Below are positions 19,501 to 30,719 of a stretch of DNA of 64,000 bases, in pieces. The notes beneath the pieces were generated by a model. It had not been told where the DNA came from. It did not search any database and was given only the letters and a program-made list of their open reading frames with translations. The stretch comes from Lunularia cruciata. Its lineage: Eukaryota > Streptophyta > Marchantiopsida > Lunulariales > Lunulariaceae. A program made the position numbers and the translations under genes. The first letter of the stretch is position 1. Each line of letters begins with the position of its first letter. Where the stretch lies: the NCBI GenBank assembly GCA_948567375.1, contig OX419757.1, positions 16,244,001 to 16,308,000 on the forward strand. Reading direction: 5' to 3'.

Positions 19501-22500
19501 CTGTTTACTACGCCAGCTGATTGCTCCACCACTAAGCATGATTACATATCCACTAGTTGATCTGCTGATATCTGTGTCATCTCCCCAACTAGCATCTGTA
19601 TATGCTTCAAGTGTAGAAGCAAGTATGTTCCCTTGCTTTCTGTACACCAAGAATGCATCTTGAGTACCCTTTAAGTACCTGAATACTCTCTTTATATCTT
19701 TCCAATGTACTTGTGCAGGGTTGCTAGTATATCTAGCTAGTGCTCCCACTGCATAGCATACATCTGGTCTTGTACAGACCATGATAAACATTAGAGAACC
19801 AAGAGCACTCTGATACAACGTTTTGTCACAGTGATTCACCTCCCCATCTATGATTCTGCTGTGCTTCCACCCCAGATCAAGAGGTGTAGAGACAGGATTT
19901 GCCTGTGTCATCTGATACTTAGCCGGTATGGATCTGACATACTGTGGTTGACTGATTCGGATCCATCCTACTTCTCTGTCTCTGCTCACTTTGATTCCCA
20001 AAACGTGTTGTACAGGACCAAGGATAGTCACCTCAAAAACAGAGCACAAGAAATAGATCACTCCTTTGTTAGATTCATTGTTCCCCAACAGTATAGATCA
20101 TCTACATATACACCTATGTATACATCATCTGTAGTATACACACTCATGTCAGAATCTACTCGTTTGAAATCCTGCTCTCTCAAGTATGAGTCTAGTTTCT
20201 CATACCAGGCTCTAGGAGCTTGCTTAAGACCATATAAAGCCTTCTTAAGCAAGCATACTTTTCCTTTGCCTTCAGTATATCCATCTGGAACATCCATGTA
20301 GATAGTCTCTCTCAAATCTCCATTGAGGAAGGCTGTTTTCACATCTAACTGGTCCACTTCCCAATCTCTCTCTGCTGCAAGAGCTAGAAGCATGCGTGTA
20401 GATCCATACCTGGCAACAGGTGCAAAAGTTTCTGAATAATCTATCGATGCTTTCTGATTGAAGACCTTTGCAACAAGTCTTGCCTTGTACTTCAGGATCT
20501 CATTCTCAGTTCCACGTTTGACCCTGAAAACCCATTTACAGCCAATTGCTTTCCTACCTGGTGGTAAATTAGCTAGTACCCATGTACCATTAGTCTGAAG
20601 AGACTTCTTCTCTTTTGCTACAGCCAACTCCCACTGACTCGAATCTGGTCTGAGCATAGCTTGTTGTAAAGTGTTTGGATCACAATCTTCATGACAGATG
20701 TAAGATTCATCTAACATCTCTTCTGATAGAAAGCCAAGTCTGTCAATAGGTTTTCTATCTCTCTGTGATCTTCTTGGCTCTGTACCCAGAAGATTCATGC
20801 CGTCTCTTGACATCTCTGGAATCTCACTCAGAGATTTGGCATCTGCAATCTGTGTCTGGGAGTCGTCTTCTGTAGTATCAGAATCAGAAACCACAGTTTG
20901 TATTGGCCTTCTTTTGTACACCTTCAGAATCTCCTTTGGTGAACCATCAGTTTCAGGTAGAGATTCCTCTTCTGATGATTGATCTGAAAGACTTCCTCTG
21001 CAGCTTGGGAAGATAGGTTGATCAGGCTGATCAAACTGATCAGCTTGCTTCTGCAACTCATCACTGTTCTCACTCCAAGTCCTCAATTCATCAAAGAGTA
21101 CACCTCTACTTCTGATGATCTGTCCAGACTTAGGATTGTACAGAAGATATTCTTTCAGTCCCTCTTCATATCCTACAAAAAGCATTCTCTCAGCCTTCTT
21201 TGTGAACTTCCTCCTTTGCTCCTTGGGAATATGAACATAGGCAGGACATCCAAAAACTTTCAAAGCTGAAAGATTAGGTGTCTTACCACTCCAGCATTCT
21301 TCAGGAGTTCTTCCTTGCAATGCTGTGGTACCACTGCTATTTCTAAGAAATTTTGCAGTGCTAATTGCAGCACCCCAAAACTTTCTCTCCAGCTTGGCAT
21401 GTTGGAGCATTGCCAATGCTTTGTCCACCAGTGTCCTATTCAACCTTTCTGCAACTCCATTCTGTGCAGGACTGTCTCTGGCAGTACAGTCAAGGAGAAT
21501 TCATTTCTTTTACAGAAAAGAGAGGAATTCTTCATTCCTGTGCTCTCTCCCTTCATCTGTTCTCAATCGCTTGACTGTCCTCCTAGTCTGCAACTCAGCC
21601 ATGGCAACTTCAAACTACAAACTTCTGGAATTTTCGTAGCACTTCATCCTTGCTTTTCATGAGATAGATAAAGTTCTTTCTACTGTAATCATACACAAAG
21701 GAAACTTAGTAGGCTGCTCCACTCAATGACTTCTCAGTCATGTATCCCCACACATCAGAATGAATGACATCGAGAAGACCAGAAGCTCTAGATGACGATT
21801 TCTTGGGGATAGGAGCCCTGTGTGCCTTACCTTCTGCACACCCAATGCAGAATTCGTGTTTTCCTTTGGGATCTAGTTTCAACCCCTCCACTACCTTCTC
21901 TAAAGCATGTAGGTTTTGCTCTGACAAGTGCCCTAACCTCAAATGCCAGAGATGGATATCATTTCTGTTTTCTGCTATCAATGCACAATCAGAGCAATCA
22001 GCTTTCATCAACTTGAACAGCTTCGCTTTGGCAGTACCATACCCAAGGACCAGCTCTCCTTTCTTCAAAGTGCATTGATTTCTGTTGCTCTCAAACAGAA
22101 CATCCACTCCATGCTCCATGAGGCGATGTACTGATATCAAGTTCTTGGTGTAATCTGGAACATAGAGCACATCTTCCAAATAGCTGTTACAAGAACTTGT
22201 ATTAGATCTTCCCATGAAGGCAAAAGGAACTTTGCCAGTTCCAAACACTGGATTCAGAATCCCAGGTCCACAATGAACACTCTTGGGAGAGGTTGAAGAG
22301 TTGAGAACAGCTCCTTCTGGTAACAGATATGAGAGGTGGCTCCAGAACCTAAGAAACATCCAGAACGTTTGTGGACAACTGCGATTCTGTCAACATTCTA
22401 CAATCTAGCTCTTCTGCTGAGTACCCCTCCTCATTGCTTTCTATCTCATTGCACTCCTCTGTGTTGTATACTGAACACCCATATTTTCGACCTTTTAGTG

Positions 22501-25500
22501 GTTGAGGTCTCTTGCCTACCTTCTTCAGCTCTCATTCTCTCCTTTCTCCTCTCTTGGGACATATAGGTGCAACATGATCTTTCTCATGACAGAAATAACA
22601 GGTCCTGTCATCAACACTACTGACTCCTTTACCAGATTTACTCACTCTGGATTGCTCACTCTTCTATCTGGCACTCTCCTTGACCAAGAAGAAGCACTGA
22701 ACAGAGCCAAATCTCCCAAATCATTAAACTTCGTCTCTATGTCCTCTGTGTCTCTGCTATACACCAGCAATTTGTTTATCACATAATCCCATGTGACAAC
22801 TTCAACAGGTAAAACTTTCAGAGCTAATAGGCCAGAGTGATAGCTTGGAGGGAGAGGCTTCAAGAGATGGTTGATCTCATATTTCTCTGAAAAGGTACAC
22901 CCATCCTCCTTGACACTCTTGAAGACCTTCTGTAACTTTGATAAGTGCAAAGTAAAGTCATCACCATCTTGCAGTTTCGTGTTCCACATCCCATCCCATC
23001 CCAGATCCTACTGGAACTTTCCAACCTCTCAACAGAGTAAAAATTCTTGAGTTTGTGCCAAATCTCCCAACTCCAAGCATAAGTGTCTACTAGGTCTTTG
23101 ACTGGCTCTTGCATAGCCCTTAGCAAAAGCCTCCTAGTAGTAGAGTGCTTGATTCTCTCCTCCTTGTTAGACTCAAGTTCATCTATATCATGAGTTTCTA
23201 ATGCCAAGTCTAAACAGTCATAACTTCCTAAGATACACTTCATCCAAAGCCCAGGCTTTGTAGTTAGTGTTTGCCAGTTTCTCTAGCTCTCCAAGTTCTC
23301 CTATCAACCCCAGTGGTAATTGTGGGCCCATAACCTGATGAGAACCATGCTTCTTGCTCTTTGATGTAGAAGGTCTATCACTCCCTCTTATCTTTGATGT
23401 ATCAGACATCACTACTGCAATACTAAACCTCTCTCTTTGTATCACAGCTTACAAGCAACAAACAGGTTCATTCACGCAGCACTAATAGTTTCCAATACTG
23501 AGGTAACACATAACACACCTAAGATGATGTTATGCAGCTCCGGGCTTCACAAAATGCAAGGGGGAAATGCTGGGAATCACCTTTGTAGAAGAACTGACTT
23601 AAACAAACATGGAGAACACATATATATGCACCTAAGTATGCCCTAGGGGGTTGCTTTGCACAACCCTTATTAGGGCTGCGCCCCCACATTACCCTAATCG
23701 ATCATTTTGGCAGAGCTCTAGAGAAAAACTATCAAGGCTCTGAAAACAAAGAAGTCACTAAACTAGAGATTAACTAAACTAACATACTAACCTAAGTTTC
23801 CTTGTATTAAATCCTCCTATATATACTATCAAGGGATAGTCAAAGTAGACTTCTACTCCCTTGCTCACCTTCTGTGAAAGGAATGGATGCAATTAATCAA
23901 TACAGTGTGTGCTACTTCGTTTGCTTGTGCTAGGCTGATGACTTTATTGAACTCAATTGCATATCAAACTTCAAATAGCTATTCTATATTGTTATTCATC
24001 GCAAAGATTGAATTAGCAAGCTTTGACCTTGCATGAACTTACGTGAGTTGCGTTATCTGCATACTTCACACAGAGCTCATCTCTCCGGAAGATCTTCTGC
24101 AAGCGTGTACTGTTTGGGCGAGCATTGATGTGTACGATCCACCTCCGGGACTCATATTTTGCTTGTCATTACAACCAACCGTTTATATGCACAAAATCCA
24201 GCATTGTTATCTGGGACTGGTTGCTCTTTTGGTGAAATCATAGCTGTGTAATGGCTCTCATAAATCATCTGTCTGCTCCTCACAGACCAGTGACGATGCG
24301 GCGATTTGACAGTGGAGTTGTGGTGATTCAATCTAAGAGCCACAGTGATGAGGAGGTGGGTGGTTAACAATTTCCTCCCCTCCGTGATGATTGGAACCCC
24401 TCTGTTTAACTCCGTTCGTGTCCTCTTCTTCTTTGTATGGGCCGTTTCTAAAAGTTGATCCATGTAAGCAGGTGTTAACTCGGTTGGAGATTCTAGTGAA
24501 GCAACCTGATGCTATGAAGCAAGGAGTCAGTGCGAGTGATGCTGCTCGTGCTTTGGGCGTAGCTCCTGCGCTTGCCAAGGAGCATCTTCTTGCGGCAGAG
24601 TTAAAAGGTTTATACAGAATTTCTCTTCTATAATTGAGAAAACTGTGATTTATATACCGGATCCACTTTTGCAAATGACTGTTGACCAATTTGATTCTAT
24701 TGAAAGCACCCTGAATTTAGAAACTTGAACTTACTCTCGATAGAATGAGTATTCCGATCGAATTGCAAGCGGTAGTCATCTGCAACTGTGGATCTGGTAT
24801 CTGAATCACGGAATTCTCATAACGCTCTCGCTCGTATAGGATTGTGCCTATTTTCATGTTGTGGTTTTTGATGCGTGTTACCCTTCTTGCTTGTTGCATT
24901 CTTTTGCATTCAACCTCATTGCAAGTTTCGAAAATTATTCAGTAGGGAATTTACAAGGGTTAAAGCTTATGATATGCAGAAGCAAGACAAACTCACCCCC
25001 TTGTGTTCCTTCATAGTTTCTTTCTTTATCTTCCTCTTTTATACATCGTCTCCCTTTATCAGCCATCAGCTTAACATTGACATCTACGTCATTTCTAAGT
25101 ACTGACATACTTTTAGTAACCTGACAGTGCCATACTTCGAGGTCGAATTTCACTTATTTTGTCGGTATATAGTCCCTGTTATTGATATACAGCGTTAATC
25201 TGCAAGATTCGACACAATATCAATTATCGTCATTTTCTTGGCTTGTCTCGTTTATTAAGTGGTGTTGAGCTTGGCCAGAAAAGAAGGCATTTAGTCGTCT
25301 CGTTTGATCCTTTCCGTTACTCCAGCTTTGGGTTTGGTCGGGACTTGCTCTGTTGCGTACATGGTCTACCTAGAACTGACTTTGGGATTTCGTATGGGGT
25401 AGTGTCAACTGCATGCACAAACCTGAATTTACTGTATTGAAAGCTGACAGGATGATATTAGCATGCAAAACTTGAACTAGTAGCATGCAATGCAACTAGT

Positions 25501-25840
25501 TAGAACTCGTAGAAATACACCTGTGGGGACAGAAGACCGGCACAAGAGAAACACGAGTTCATTTTCGTCATAGTATGAATGATCGTCAGTGTAGGAGTAG
25601 AGGAGATATCGTGCGTCCCCTGCAGATTGACTTTGAACCTGTTCTTGCGTCCTCTCTGTGGCATTGTCCACTGGTGGAGTAAAAGACCCTGTCTTGAATA
25701 GTTCGATACACACAGCTTGAGACCTAATTTATTGGAGCTGGATGTATACAGGGAAACTATGTCGAGATGATGGAGCGGATGGACTCCGCTTTTTCCTAAA
25801 CATTCTGGTACTCGTGGATATCGACAAGGCATTCAGTTAA
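16549..25840 (+). CDS. VPS36: VPS36, ESCRT-II subunit (seven exons)
   Basis: Subunit of ESCRT-II, which with VPS22 and VPS25 sorts ubiquitinated membrane proteins into multivesicular bodies on endosomes. My exon model is 16549-17223, 17758-17958, 18390-18483, 24074-24131, 24286-24355, 24472-24607 and 25752-25840. All introns are GT-AG and the phases join, giving 440 codons plus TAA, the usual plant VPS36 size. Residues about 15-140 (exon 1) form the GLUE domain, which binds phosphoinositides and ubiquitin. No NZF zinc finger is seen, as is usual in plants. Residues about 195-240 are helical ([10 protein letters not shown], then [13 protein letters not shown]). Residues about 290-435 form the EAP30 winged helices, with [54 protein letters not shown] and a final [17 protein letters not shown]. 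The start is the first ATG that gives the conserved N-terminus. Intron 3 (5.6 kb) hosts an antisense copia element; intron 6 is 1.1 kb. Nothing breaks the coding frame. Confidence 0.92.
18647..19091 (-). repeat. 3' LTR of copia element
   Basis: 445 bp, closely matching 23336-23784 with scattered substitutions and small indels. It contains a TATA-like ATATATATA at 18928-18936 and, on the plus strand, an ACCCTAATTAGGGCTG stretch. Confidence 0.93.
19092..19101 (-). other. Polypurine tract of copia element
   Basis: Minus-strand AAGTGGGAG directly before the 3' LTR, the typical copia plus-strand primer (GTGGGAG). Confidence 0.8.
19099..20088 (-). pseudogene. Copia RT C-terminus and RNase H
   Basis: Open for 329 codons. 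RT connection: [15 protein letters not shown], then [19 protein letters not shown] and YLKGTQDAF. RNase [12 protein letters not shown] (first catalytic Asp), [13 protein letters not shown] (Glu), [26 protein letters not shown] (Asp and the conserved terminal motif) and [12 protein letters not shown]. Near the end a 30-bp direct duplication (19210-19234 and 19240-19264) inserts ten extra residues, repeating NVVKLVYC. The frame does not join the RT catalytic part upstream: a small indel at about 20058-20090 separates them. Confidence 0.9.
20089..20650 (-). pseudogene. Copia reverse transcriptase catalytic part
   Basis: RVT_2-type [34 protein letters not shown] (the family usually has G-F-x-Q), [28 protein letters not shown] (first Asp), [20 protein letters not shown], and the catalytic YVDDL at about 20085-20110. 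It is open, fused to the integrase C-terminus (20058-21443), and ends just after YVDDL by frameshift. The element family is otherwise canonical copia. Confidence 0.92.
20650..22359 (-). pseudogene. Copia integrase with protease end
   Basis: The GAG-pre-integrase zinc region is clear at 21830-21965 ([17 protein letters not shown], then [11 protein letters not shown]). The core begins [11 protein letters not shown] near 21770. About 21480-21715 is frameshifted and has stops within the core. The C-terminal part is open from 21443 ([20 protein letters not shown], then [12 protein letters not shown] and [12 protein letters not shown]). Upstream, the protease active-site motif at about 22332-22352 reads L-G-S-G-A-T-S-H, where copia proteases have D-S-G-A-T. 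The catalytic Asp codon (22347-22349 on the plus strand as ACC) has become Gly. Confidence 0.88.
22553..23320 (-). pseudogene. Copia gag
   Basis: UBN2-type copia gag in three overlapping frames: an N-terminus near 23320-23218 ([19 protein letters not shown]), the middle 22860-23243 ([25 protein letters not shown]), and the C-terminal part 22642-22989 ([16 protein letters not shown]). It ends in a CCHC zinc knuckle at 22559-22600 (C-x2-C-x4-H-x4-C). At least two frameshifts break it. Gag packages element RNA. Confidence 0.85.
23321..23335 (-). other. Primer binding site of copia element (anticodon half of initiator tRNA-Met)
   Basis: The plus strand reads TGTGGGCCCATAACC directly before the LTR (TGATGAG at 23336). 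TGGGCCCATAACC is the anticodon stem-loop of eukaryotic initiator tRNA-Met, containing the CAT anticodon, so the primer would be a 5' half of that tRNA with its 3' end in the anticodon loop. Drosophila copia and yeast Ty5 are known to prime this way. The usual plant copia site is TGGTATCAGAGC. Confidence 0.8.
23336..23784 (-). repeat. 5' LTR of copia element
   Basis: 449 bp, pair of 18647-19091. Plus strand begins TGATGAGAACC and ends ACTAACA, followed by the TACTA target duplication. TATA-like CATATATATG lies near 23618. Confidence 0.93.
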
Positions 25841-28800
25841 TGGATACGTATCTGACATGCTTGTTGCTTCCCTTTGCAAACAGGTAAATTATGACTGACA
25901 TTCTGTCGTGTCCGAGTCTCACTATCGAATACTCCACGTTTAGAAAACATTCGTCCTCGGGGGGTGATAATCATCTGCATTTCGATCTGCAATCTTTCTG
26001 TAGATGAAATCTAGATGGTCTTCCTCACAATCACTGAGGAGGTTGGACGCTTGTACTTAAAATTTAACCAGTCGTCAATTAGGAATAGGGTTCAATCTAT
26101 AAACATGCAAACGTCGGCTTCAGATATGGGTTCCTAGGTCTTAATCTGTGGGAGCCTAACGATTCATGGCAACGGTAGGAAGTGTACGTTCCTTCTCTGG
26201 CAACGCAGTTTAGGGTTCAGTCTCCGGATGGTCAATAGGTCCAGATTACTTGCCTGCCAACACGCCTGGTAATTACTTGTTCACTGTGTCATTGAGCGAG
26301 TATATGATTCCTGAGAAGCTGGCAGGCGGAGCCCTTTTCCCTTTCTAAAGAACGAATTGGACCGAGAGGACATTTCTACTTTGTGCGCTTCGATTTTAGC
26401 TTCTGCAAGCGAAACTCTTGCACAGTTTGTCCATTCCGGTATCCATCATAGACAAGAATCCGGTGTACAGATGCACTTGTTTTTGTTAAATATATCAATG
26501 ACTTCCATGGTACACTACTGTCTTCCTGCAGGCAGGACCTAGTGGTCTTCCTGAACCTACCTCTGTATTACTCCCTGGCCAGAACAGGCTTTCCAAGACT
26601 CTTCTTCATTACAACCCAAGACCGTATTTAACATCCTTAGTGTAACTTAGGAGTCCCCTAAAGCTGATGCTGGCCAAACAGTAGACGTCACAAAAGCATG
26701 GTCAGAAATCTTCAGGTGCGTTTCCTGTGCTTGCAGTTTGTTTTTATCTTAATGTACATAAAAGTGTTACTTCCGAGTCTCAAACAAATTTCGACGTTTG
26801 AGTTATTGTCCATCTACCGCACCTGAGTAAACGATTTCCAAAGCAACGAGCCTACCGCACTTTGAGGATAACGGCTTTTACTGTATTTTAATCTAGAACG
26901 TTCGCACCATGGTTTACCAGTTCAGTTATACAGATAGACCAGTTTGCCGGATTGCTCTAGACGTCCAATGGATCCCTCGGACAGGAGCTTTGTCTTTGTG
27001 GTTGTGTTTGTCATTCTCCTCTCTATCAACTTCAACTTTGTTGGCTGCCACAAATAGCAAACAATCGGAGTCCTGATTCCATGGCTTTGCAGGACTCTAC
27101 GTACCTTCATAAGTTTCCCATTTGGTCGGATTTGTCTCGGCGTGAACTAATATAGTCCTGAAGTCCTACGCCTTCTTATCTTCCGTGTTCTTCTGGATTT
27201 CGATATCATCGTTTCTTGAAATCGCTTTTTTCCTTCATTGCTTTAGGAACTCTACTCGTCGCGTCCATGCGAGTCGGGAGATAGTAAACGCTGTACAAAG
27301 ATTCCCCTTTTCCTGTTTTATCTTTCACTTACATCTGCTTGTTTGAAGTATTATTTCCACGTTCACGTGCACGATGGCTGACAAATTTTACACTAAGCTG
27401 AGTGAGCGAAGTCCTCAAATTATTATTTGTTTTGAATCTCTACTCCCGGATTCTGCATAGGTTCCCAGGTTCAAGACGATCTAGTACTGGATATTACTTT
27501 CATTCATCAGTCGCTTGAAACCGAGTACTGTGGCCTAGTGCATTTTTTGAGAAAATATGGAGAAAATAGCGGGAGATTGCATTCAGTGTTACCCAGATTT
27601 CACTACACAGCAACGTCCTAATATTCCTAGTTGTCATTTGTGTGTAGAATCATAGAGCGGTTCGTCTTGTTTACGTAAATTAGTCCATAATTTTTTATTA
27701 ATACAGAAAGATAGAAAGAAAGAAAAATTGGATTGTTACCAGTACAGGTGGCCTTGTTTGTATGTTTCTGATTCAATTGTTGACACAGAAGATTAGAGAT
27801 GTAGCAGCTATAAATATTTGACTTTTGTGGTTCTAGAAATTTTCAAGCAACCGCACCTGCAGTAAGCCTTTTGCGTGTTCTTGGAAGTGGTGTCACGGAC
27901 ACTAAATTAAGCCTTTTGCGTGTTCTGGGAAGTGGTGTCCCGCACACAAATTTAGTGTCCCTGCAGTTTTTGCGCCTTAACATTAATTATTTGGGTTTAC
28001 TGTGCCTTCATCATCTCTGATTAATTGCATGTAGATGCAAGTATGAAAATGGGCTTACTACTGACGGTTCATTAGAAGAAAGTTGTCTTTTTGCAAAGAG
28101 TTTTGAAAATGTATCATCTTTTATTAATAAAGGAATATATAAATAAACTTGTCTGCGACGGATCATGGATGATTAGCTCAAATCAGGAAGATCTGCAACC
28201 ATCTGCAAAATGTATATATTCTTTGTCGGTGAGTAACGTATGTTTATCTAGATTTTTAGAGGGAGCGGGAGATCTTTAAAGGTGTTCCCCTATGAAGAAC
28301 TAGAAATAAGTAAACCATCTGCAAAATTTAAGGCAGGATAATCGTAAGTGATTTGATCCGGGCTATCGACTCCTCTGAAGCGGAGCCTATAATACAATTT
28401 CCCGAGCTGACTTGCTCGGCACCTGACATACCTCAGGGAAAGGCTGGGGTGAATCCCCCTTTCCTCATAGGTCCCATAAAAGCTACTAGAAAGCGGTCAA
28501 ATGTGCCATCTCTCACACATTCGAGCTGAAAGTAGAGGACAAGTCGAACATATCGAAATTAGACAGTTAATTCTACACTGAACTGAAGAAATTAAGTTTC
28601 CATAACATTGATCATGACACGTTATTAGGATAAGACTTGACTAGTCATGCAGTAGTTGGACGAGATCAAGGGTATGGTTTGGTCACTTGTCATCTTGCAA
28701 GAGCGAATTTCAATTTGCAGTTGTAGGAGATAAGGACATTTATGAACGTGCTAGTATACAGTCTATAGGACTTACTAATCGAGATGTCTGAGAAATTCCA

Positions 28801-28930
28801 AATATAGATAATAGACTCTTTTAAGTAGTCATAAAAAGAAAAAAGAAAAAGGGAAAAAATTTGGGTGATGAAAATGAAAACAAAGTAAAGTTTTGAGCTT
28901 CAGCAATCTTAATATTTTGCCCCTTCTGAG
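25841..28930. other. Intergenic region downstream of VPS36
   Basis: No gene supported: only short, unconserved open stretches. It should include the 3' UTR of VPS36, whose limits I cannot place. It holds a 45-bp tandem duplication at 27864 and a GC-richer, stem-forming segment at 28360-28510. Confidence 0.5.
27864..27953. repeat. 45-bp imperfect tandem duplication
   Basis: Two adjacent copies (27864-27908 and 27909-27953), starting AAGCCTTTTGCGTGTTCT and containing GGAAGTGGTGTC, with a few substitutions (TCACGGACAC against CCCGCACAC). Confidence 0.85.
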
Positions 28931-28939
28931 TTTCAACAA

Positions 28940-29067
28940 CAATCTAATAAAAGCCCTCTGGTGGCATTGCATTGTTAAAGCTTGAACCACTAAAATCTAA
29001 TACCAATCTAATAAAAGTCATAAGCCATATGGCAGTATAGCATTGTTAAACTAGAACGACTAGAATG
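28940..29067. repeat. 64-bp imperfect tandem duplication
   Basis: CAATCTAATAAAAG recurs at 28940 and 29004. Both copies continue with a TGGCA...AGCATTGTTAAA-type stretch and an ACCACTAAAAT / ACGACTAGAAT block. Diverged. Confidence 0.65.
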
Positions 29068-30719
29068 GAAAATAATTAGCTATCACAATACGAACTTTAT
29101 TCTTATTGAAAGGTGTACACCAACTCAAATTTAGACAAGGAGACAGTAGAGAATTGAATTATATCTTATGTTGGTTGATAAAGGAGATTTCACCTAAGTA
29201 TTAAGATCTATGAAGCACCATAAGTTTTAAGATTTGTTACATTCTAAAGATAATTTTCCGGTGTTAATTTATTACTATAGCCTTCTCCTTGTGAATGTAT
29301 GATTGCCCAAATACACCAATCTATTTGAAAGAATTTTCAATCTCGTATAAAATATGTAACTAATTGCAAGTATAGCTACCTTTCAAACATTGACAAACAA
29401 TAGGAGTCTTTGTGTGAATCCGTTTGAAAAAATGTATAGAAAATTTTGACAACCAAATTTTTAAATCAATATGGATAAAGCTAAACAATTTAGAATTTTT
29501 GTTGATAAAGAAGTAATTTTGGTTTGGAGACTCTTAAACAAAACTCAACAAAAGAACCTTGTAGTGATACATCCCGAACAACTTAAATTTAAAAAATTGA
29601 GTCAGATAAGTGTTTAATACTTGGGATTGTTCATGATGAAGTAAAGAGTTCTTTGATTGTCTAATAAAGAAAGAAAAGACATATTCTCGTTGGATATGAA
29701 GTATGGCTATGTTGTCATTTGTAATATTACTTGATATCAATGAAAATACAAGTGTGCATCTCTTTATCAAAAAGATTGATAATTATATCTTTCTTCTTGA
29801 AGTATTACAAAGTGTTTTCCTTTGGCCAAGGTTATAAAAAATATAAAAGACAAAAAGTCCAAGTATAACATAAGTATGAAGCATAAAGAATAATACATCA
29901 AGAATTGGATACAGAGTACTTCAAAGATCAAAATGACCAAAAGTCTTGTTACTTATATTTGAAATATGCATAAGCTTCGAAAGCAAGACATTAATTTTCT
30001 AGCCAAGTTATTAAATCACTGCAAGTATTCTTCTATATTTTGTAGCCCAAGTATATAAGAAGGTTCTTAGCATCTTACTAGACTACTTTGTCTTAACAAA
30101 GGTTCTCAAATAACCTTTTAAATTCTCTTCTATTATATTTTTCTAGTACCCTTGAGTATCTATTAAAAAATTTAGTGCTTTGTAAATTTAATTCTACTAT
30201 ACTAACTTCAATAATTTACCATTTTATAAATAATTCTTTCTTCTTTTGGTAGTTGATCATATCATATCTTATCATATCTTCATATGTACGTGATAACATA
30301 TGAGTGATAACTAATGATTAGGAACTAATTATAACTAATGATTAGTGATAACTCTTGATTAGGAATGTAAGTGATAAGGATAAAATATCAAGAACGAGGT
30401 GGATACCAAGAATTGGGTAACTCCTACCGGGCATCAAGAAGTAAGTTCATGATTAGAGAATCCTAGTTCTAGAAGTAATTTCTGATTGATTTGTATGTTA
30501 TGTAAAGTATTATGTAAAGTTCTAAAAGTTTTGGAGGTTAAAATTGCCAAGATAAAGTCCCGTTACTAACTTTTAAACTGCCTTTAAGGATAAGGAGAAT
30601 ATATTTATTAAGAAAAGGTGATAACAATTATCAAGTTGCAAGTAGTGATTAAGGAATTTTAGGTTCACACTCTTTGGGATAATTTATAGTGGATTAAAGA
30701 ATATAGAGGTTAAGTAAGG

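Larger units (their letters stand above)
18642..23789 (-). mobile_element. Ty1/copia element inside VPS36 intron 3
   Basis: Element 18647-23784 (5138 bp), flanked by a perfect 5-bp target duplication TACTA at 18642-18646 and 23785-23789. LTRs 18647-19091 and 23336-23784 have TG...CA ends. Internal order on the minus strand is gag, protease, integrase, RT and RNase H, the copia order. Frameshifts and stops in gag, integrase and at the RT/RNase H boundary, plus a lost protease aspartate, make it non-autonomous. It lies antisense to VPS36, so its LTR poly(A) signals act on the opposite strand from the host transcript, which may explain why it is tolerated (inference). Confidence 0.95.

Noticed and set aside
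19831-20301. 156-codon plus-strand frame inside the copia element
   Set aside because: Antisense shadow of the RT/RNase H coding strand.
24472-24633. VPS36 ending at the stop at 24633
   Set aside because: It would lose the conserved C-terminus; a GT donor at 24608 and the exon at 25752 restore it in phase with the expected total length.
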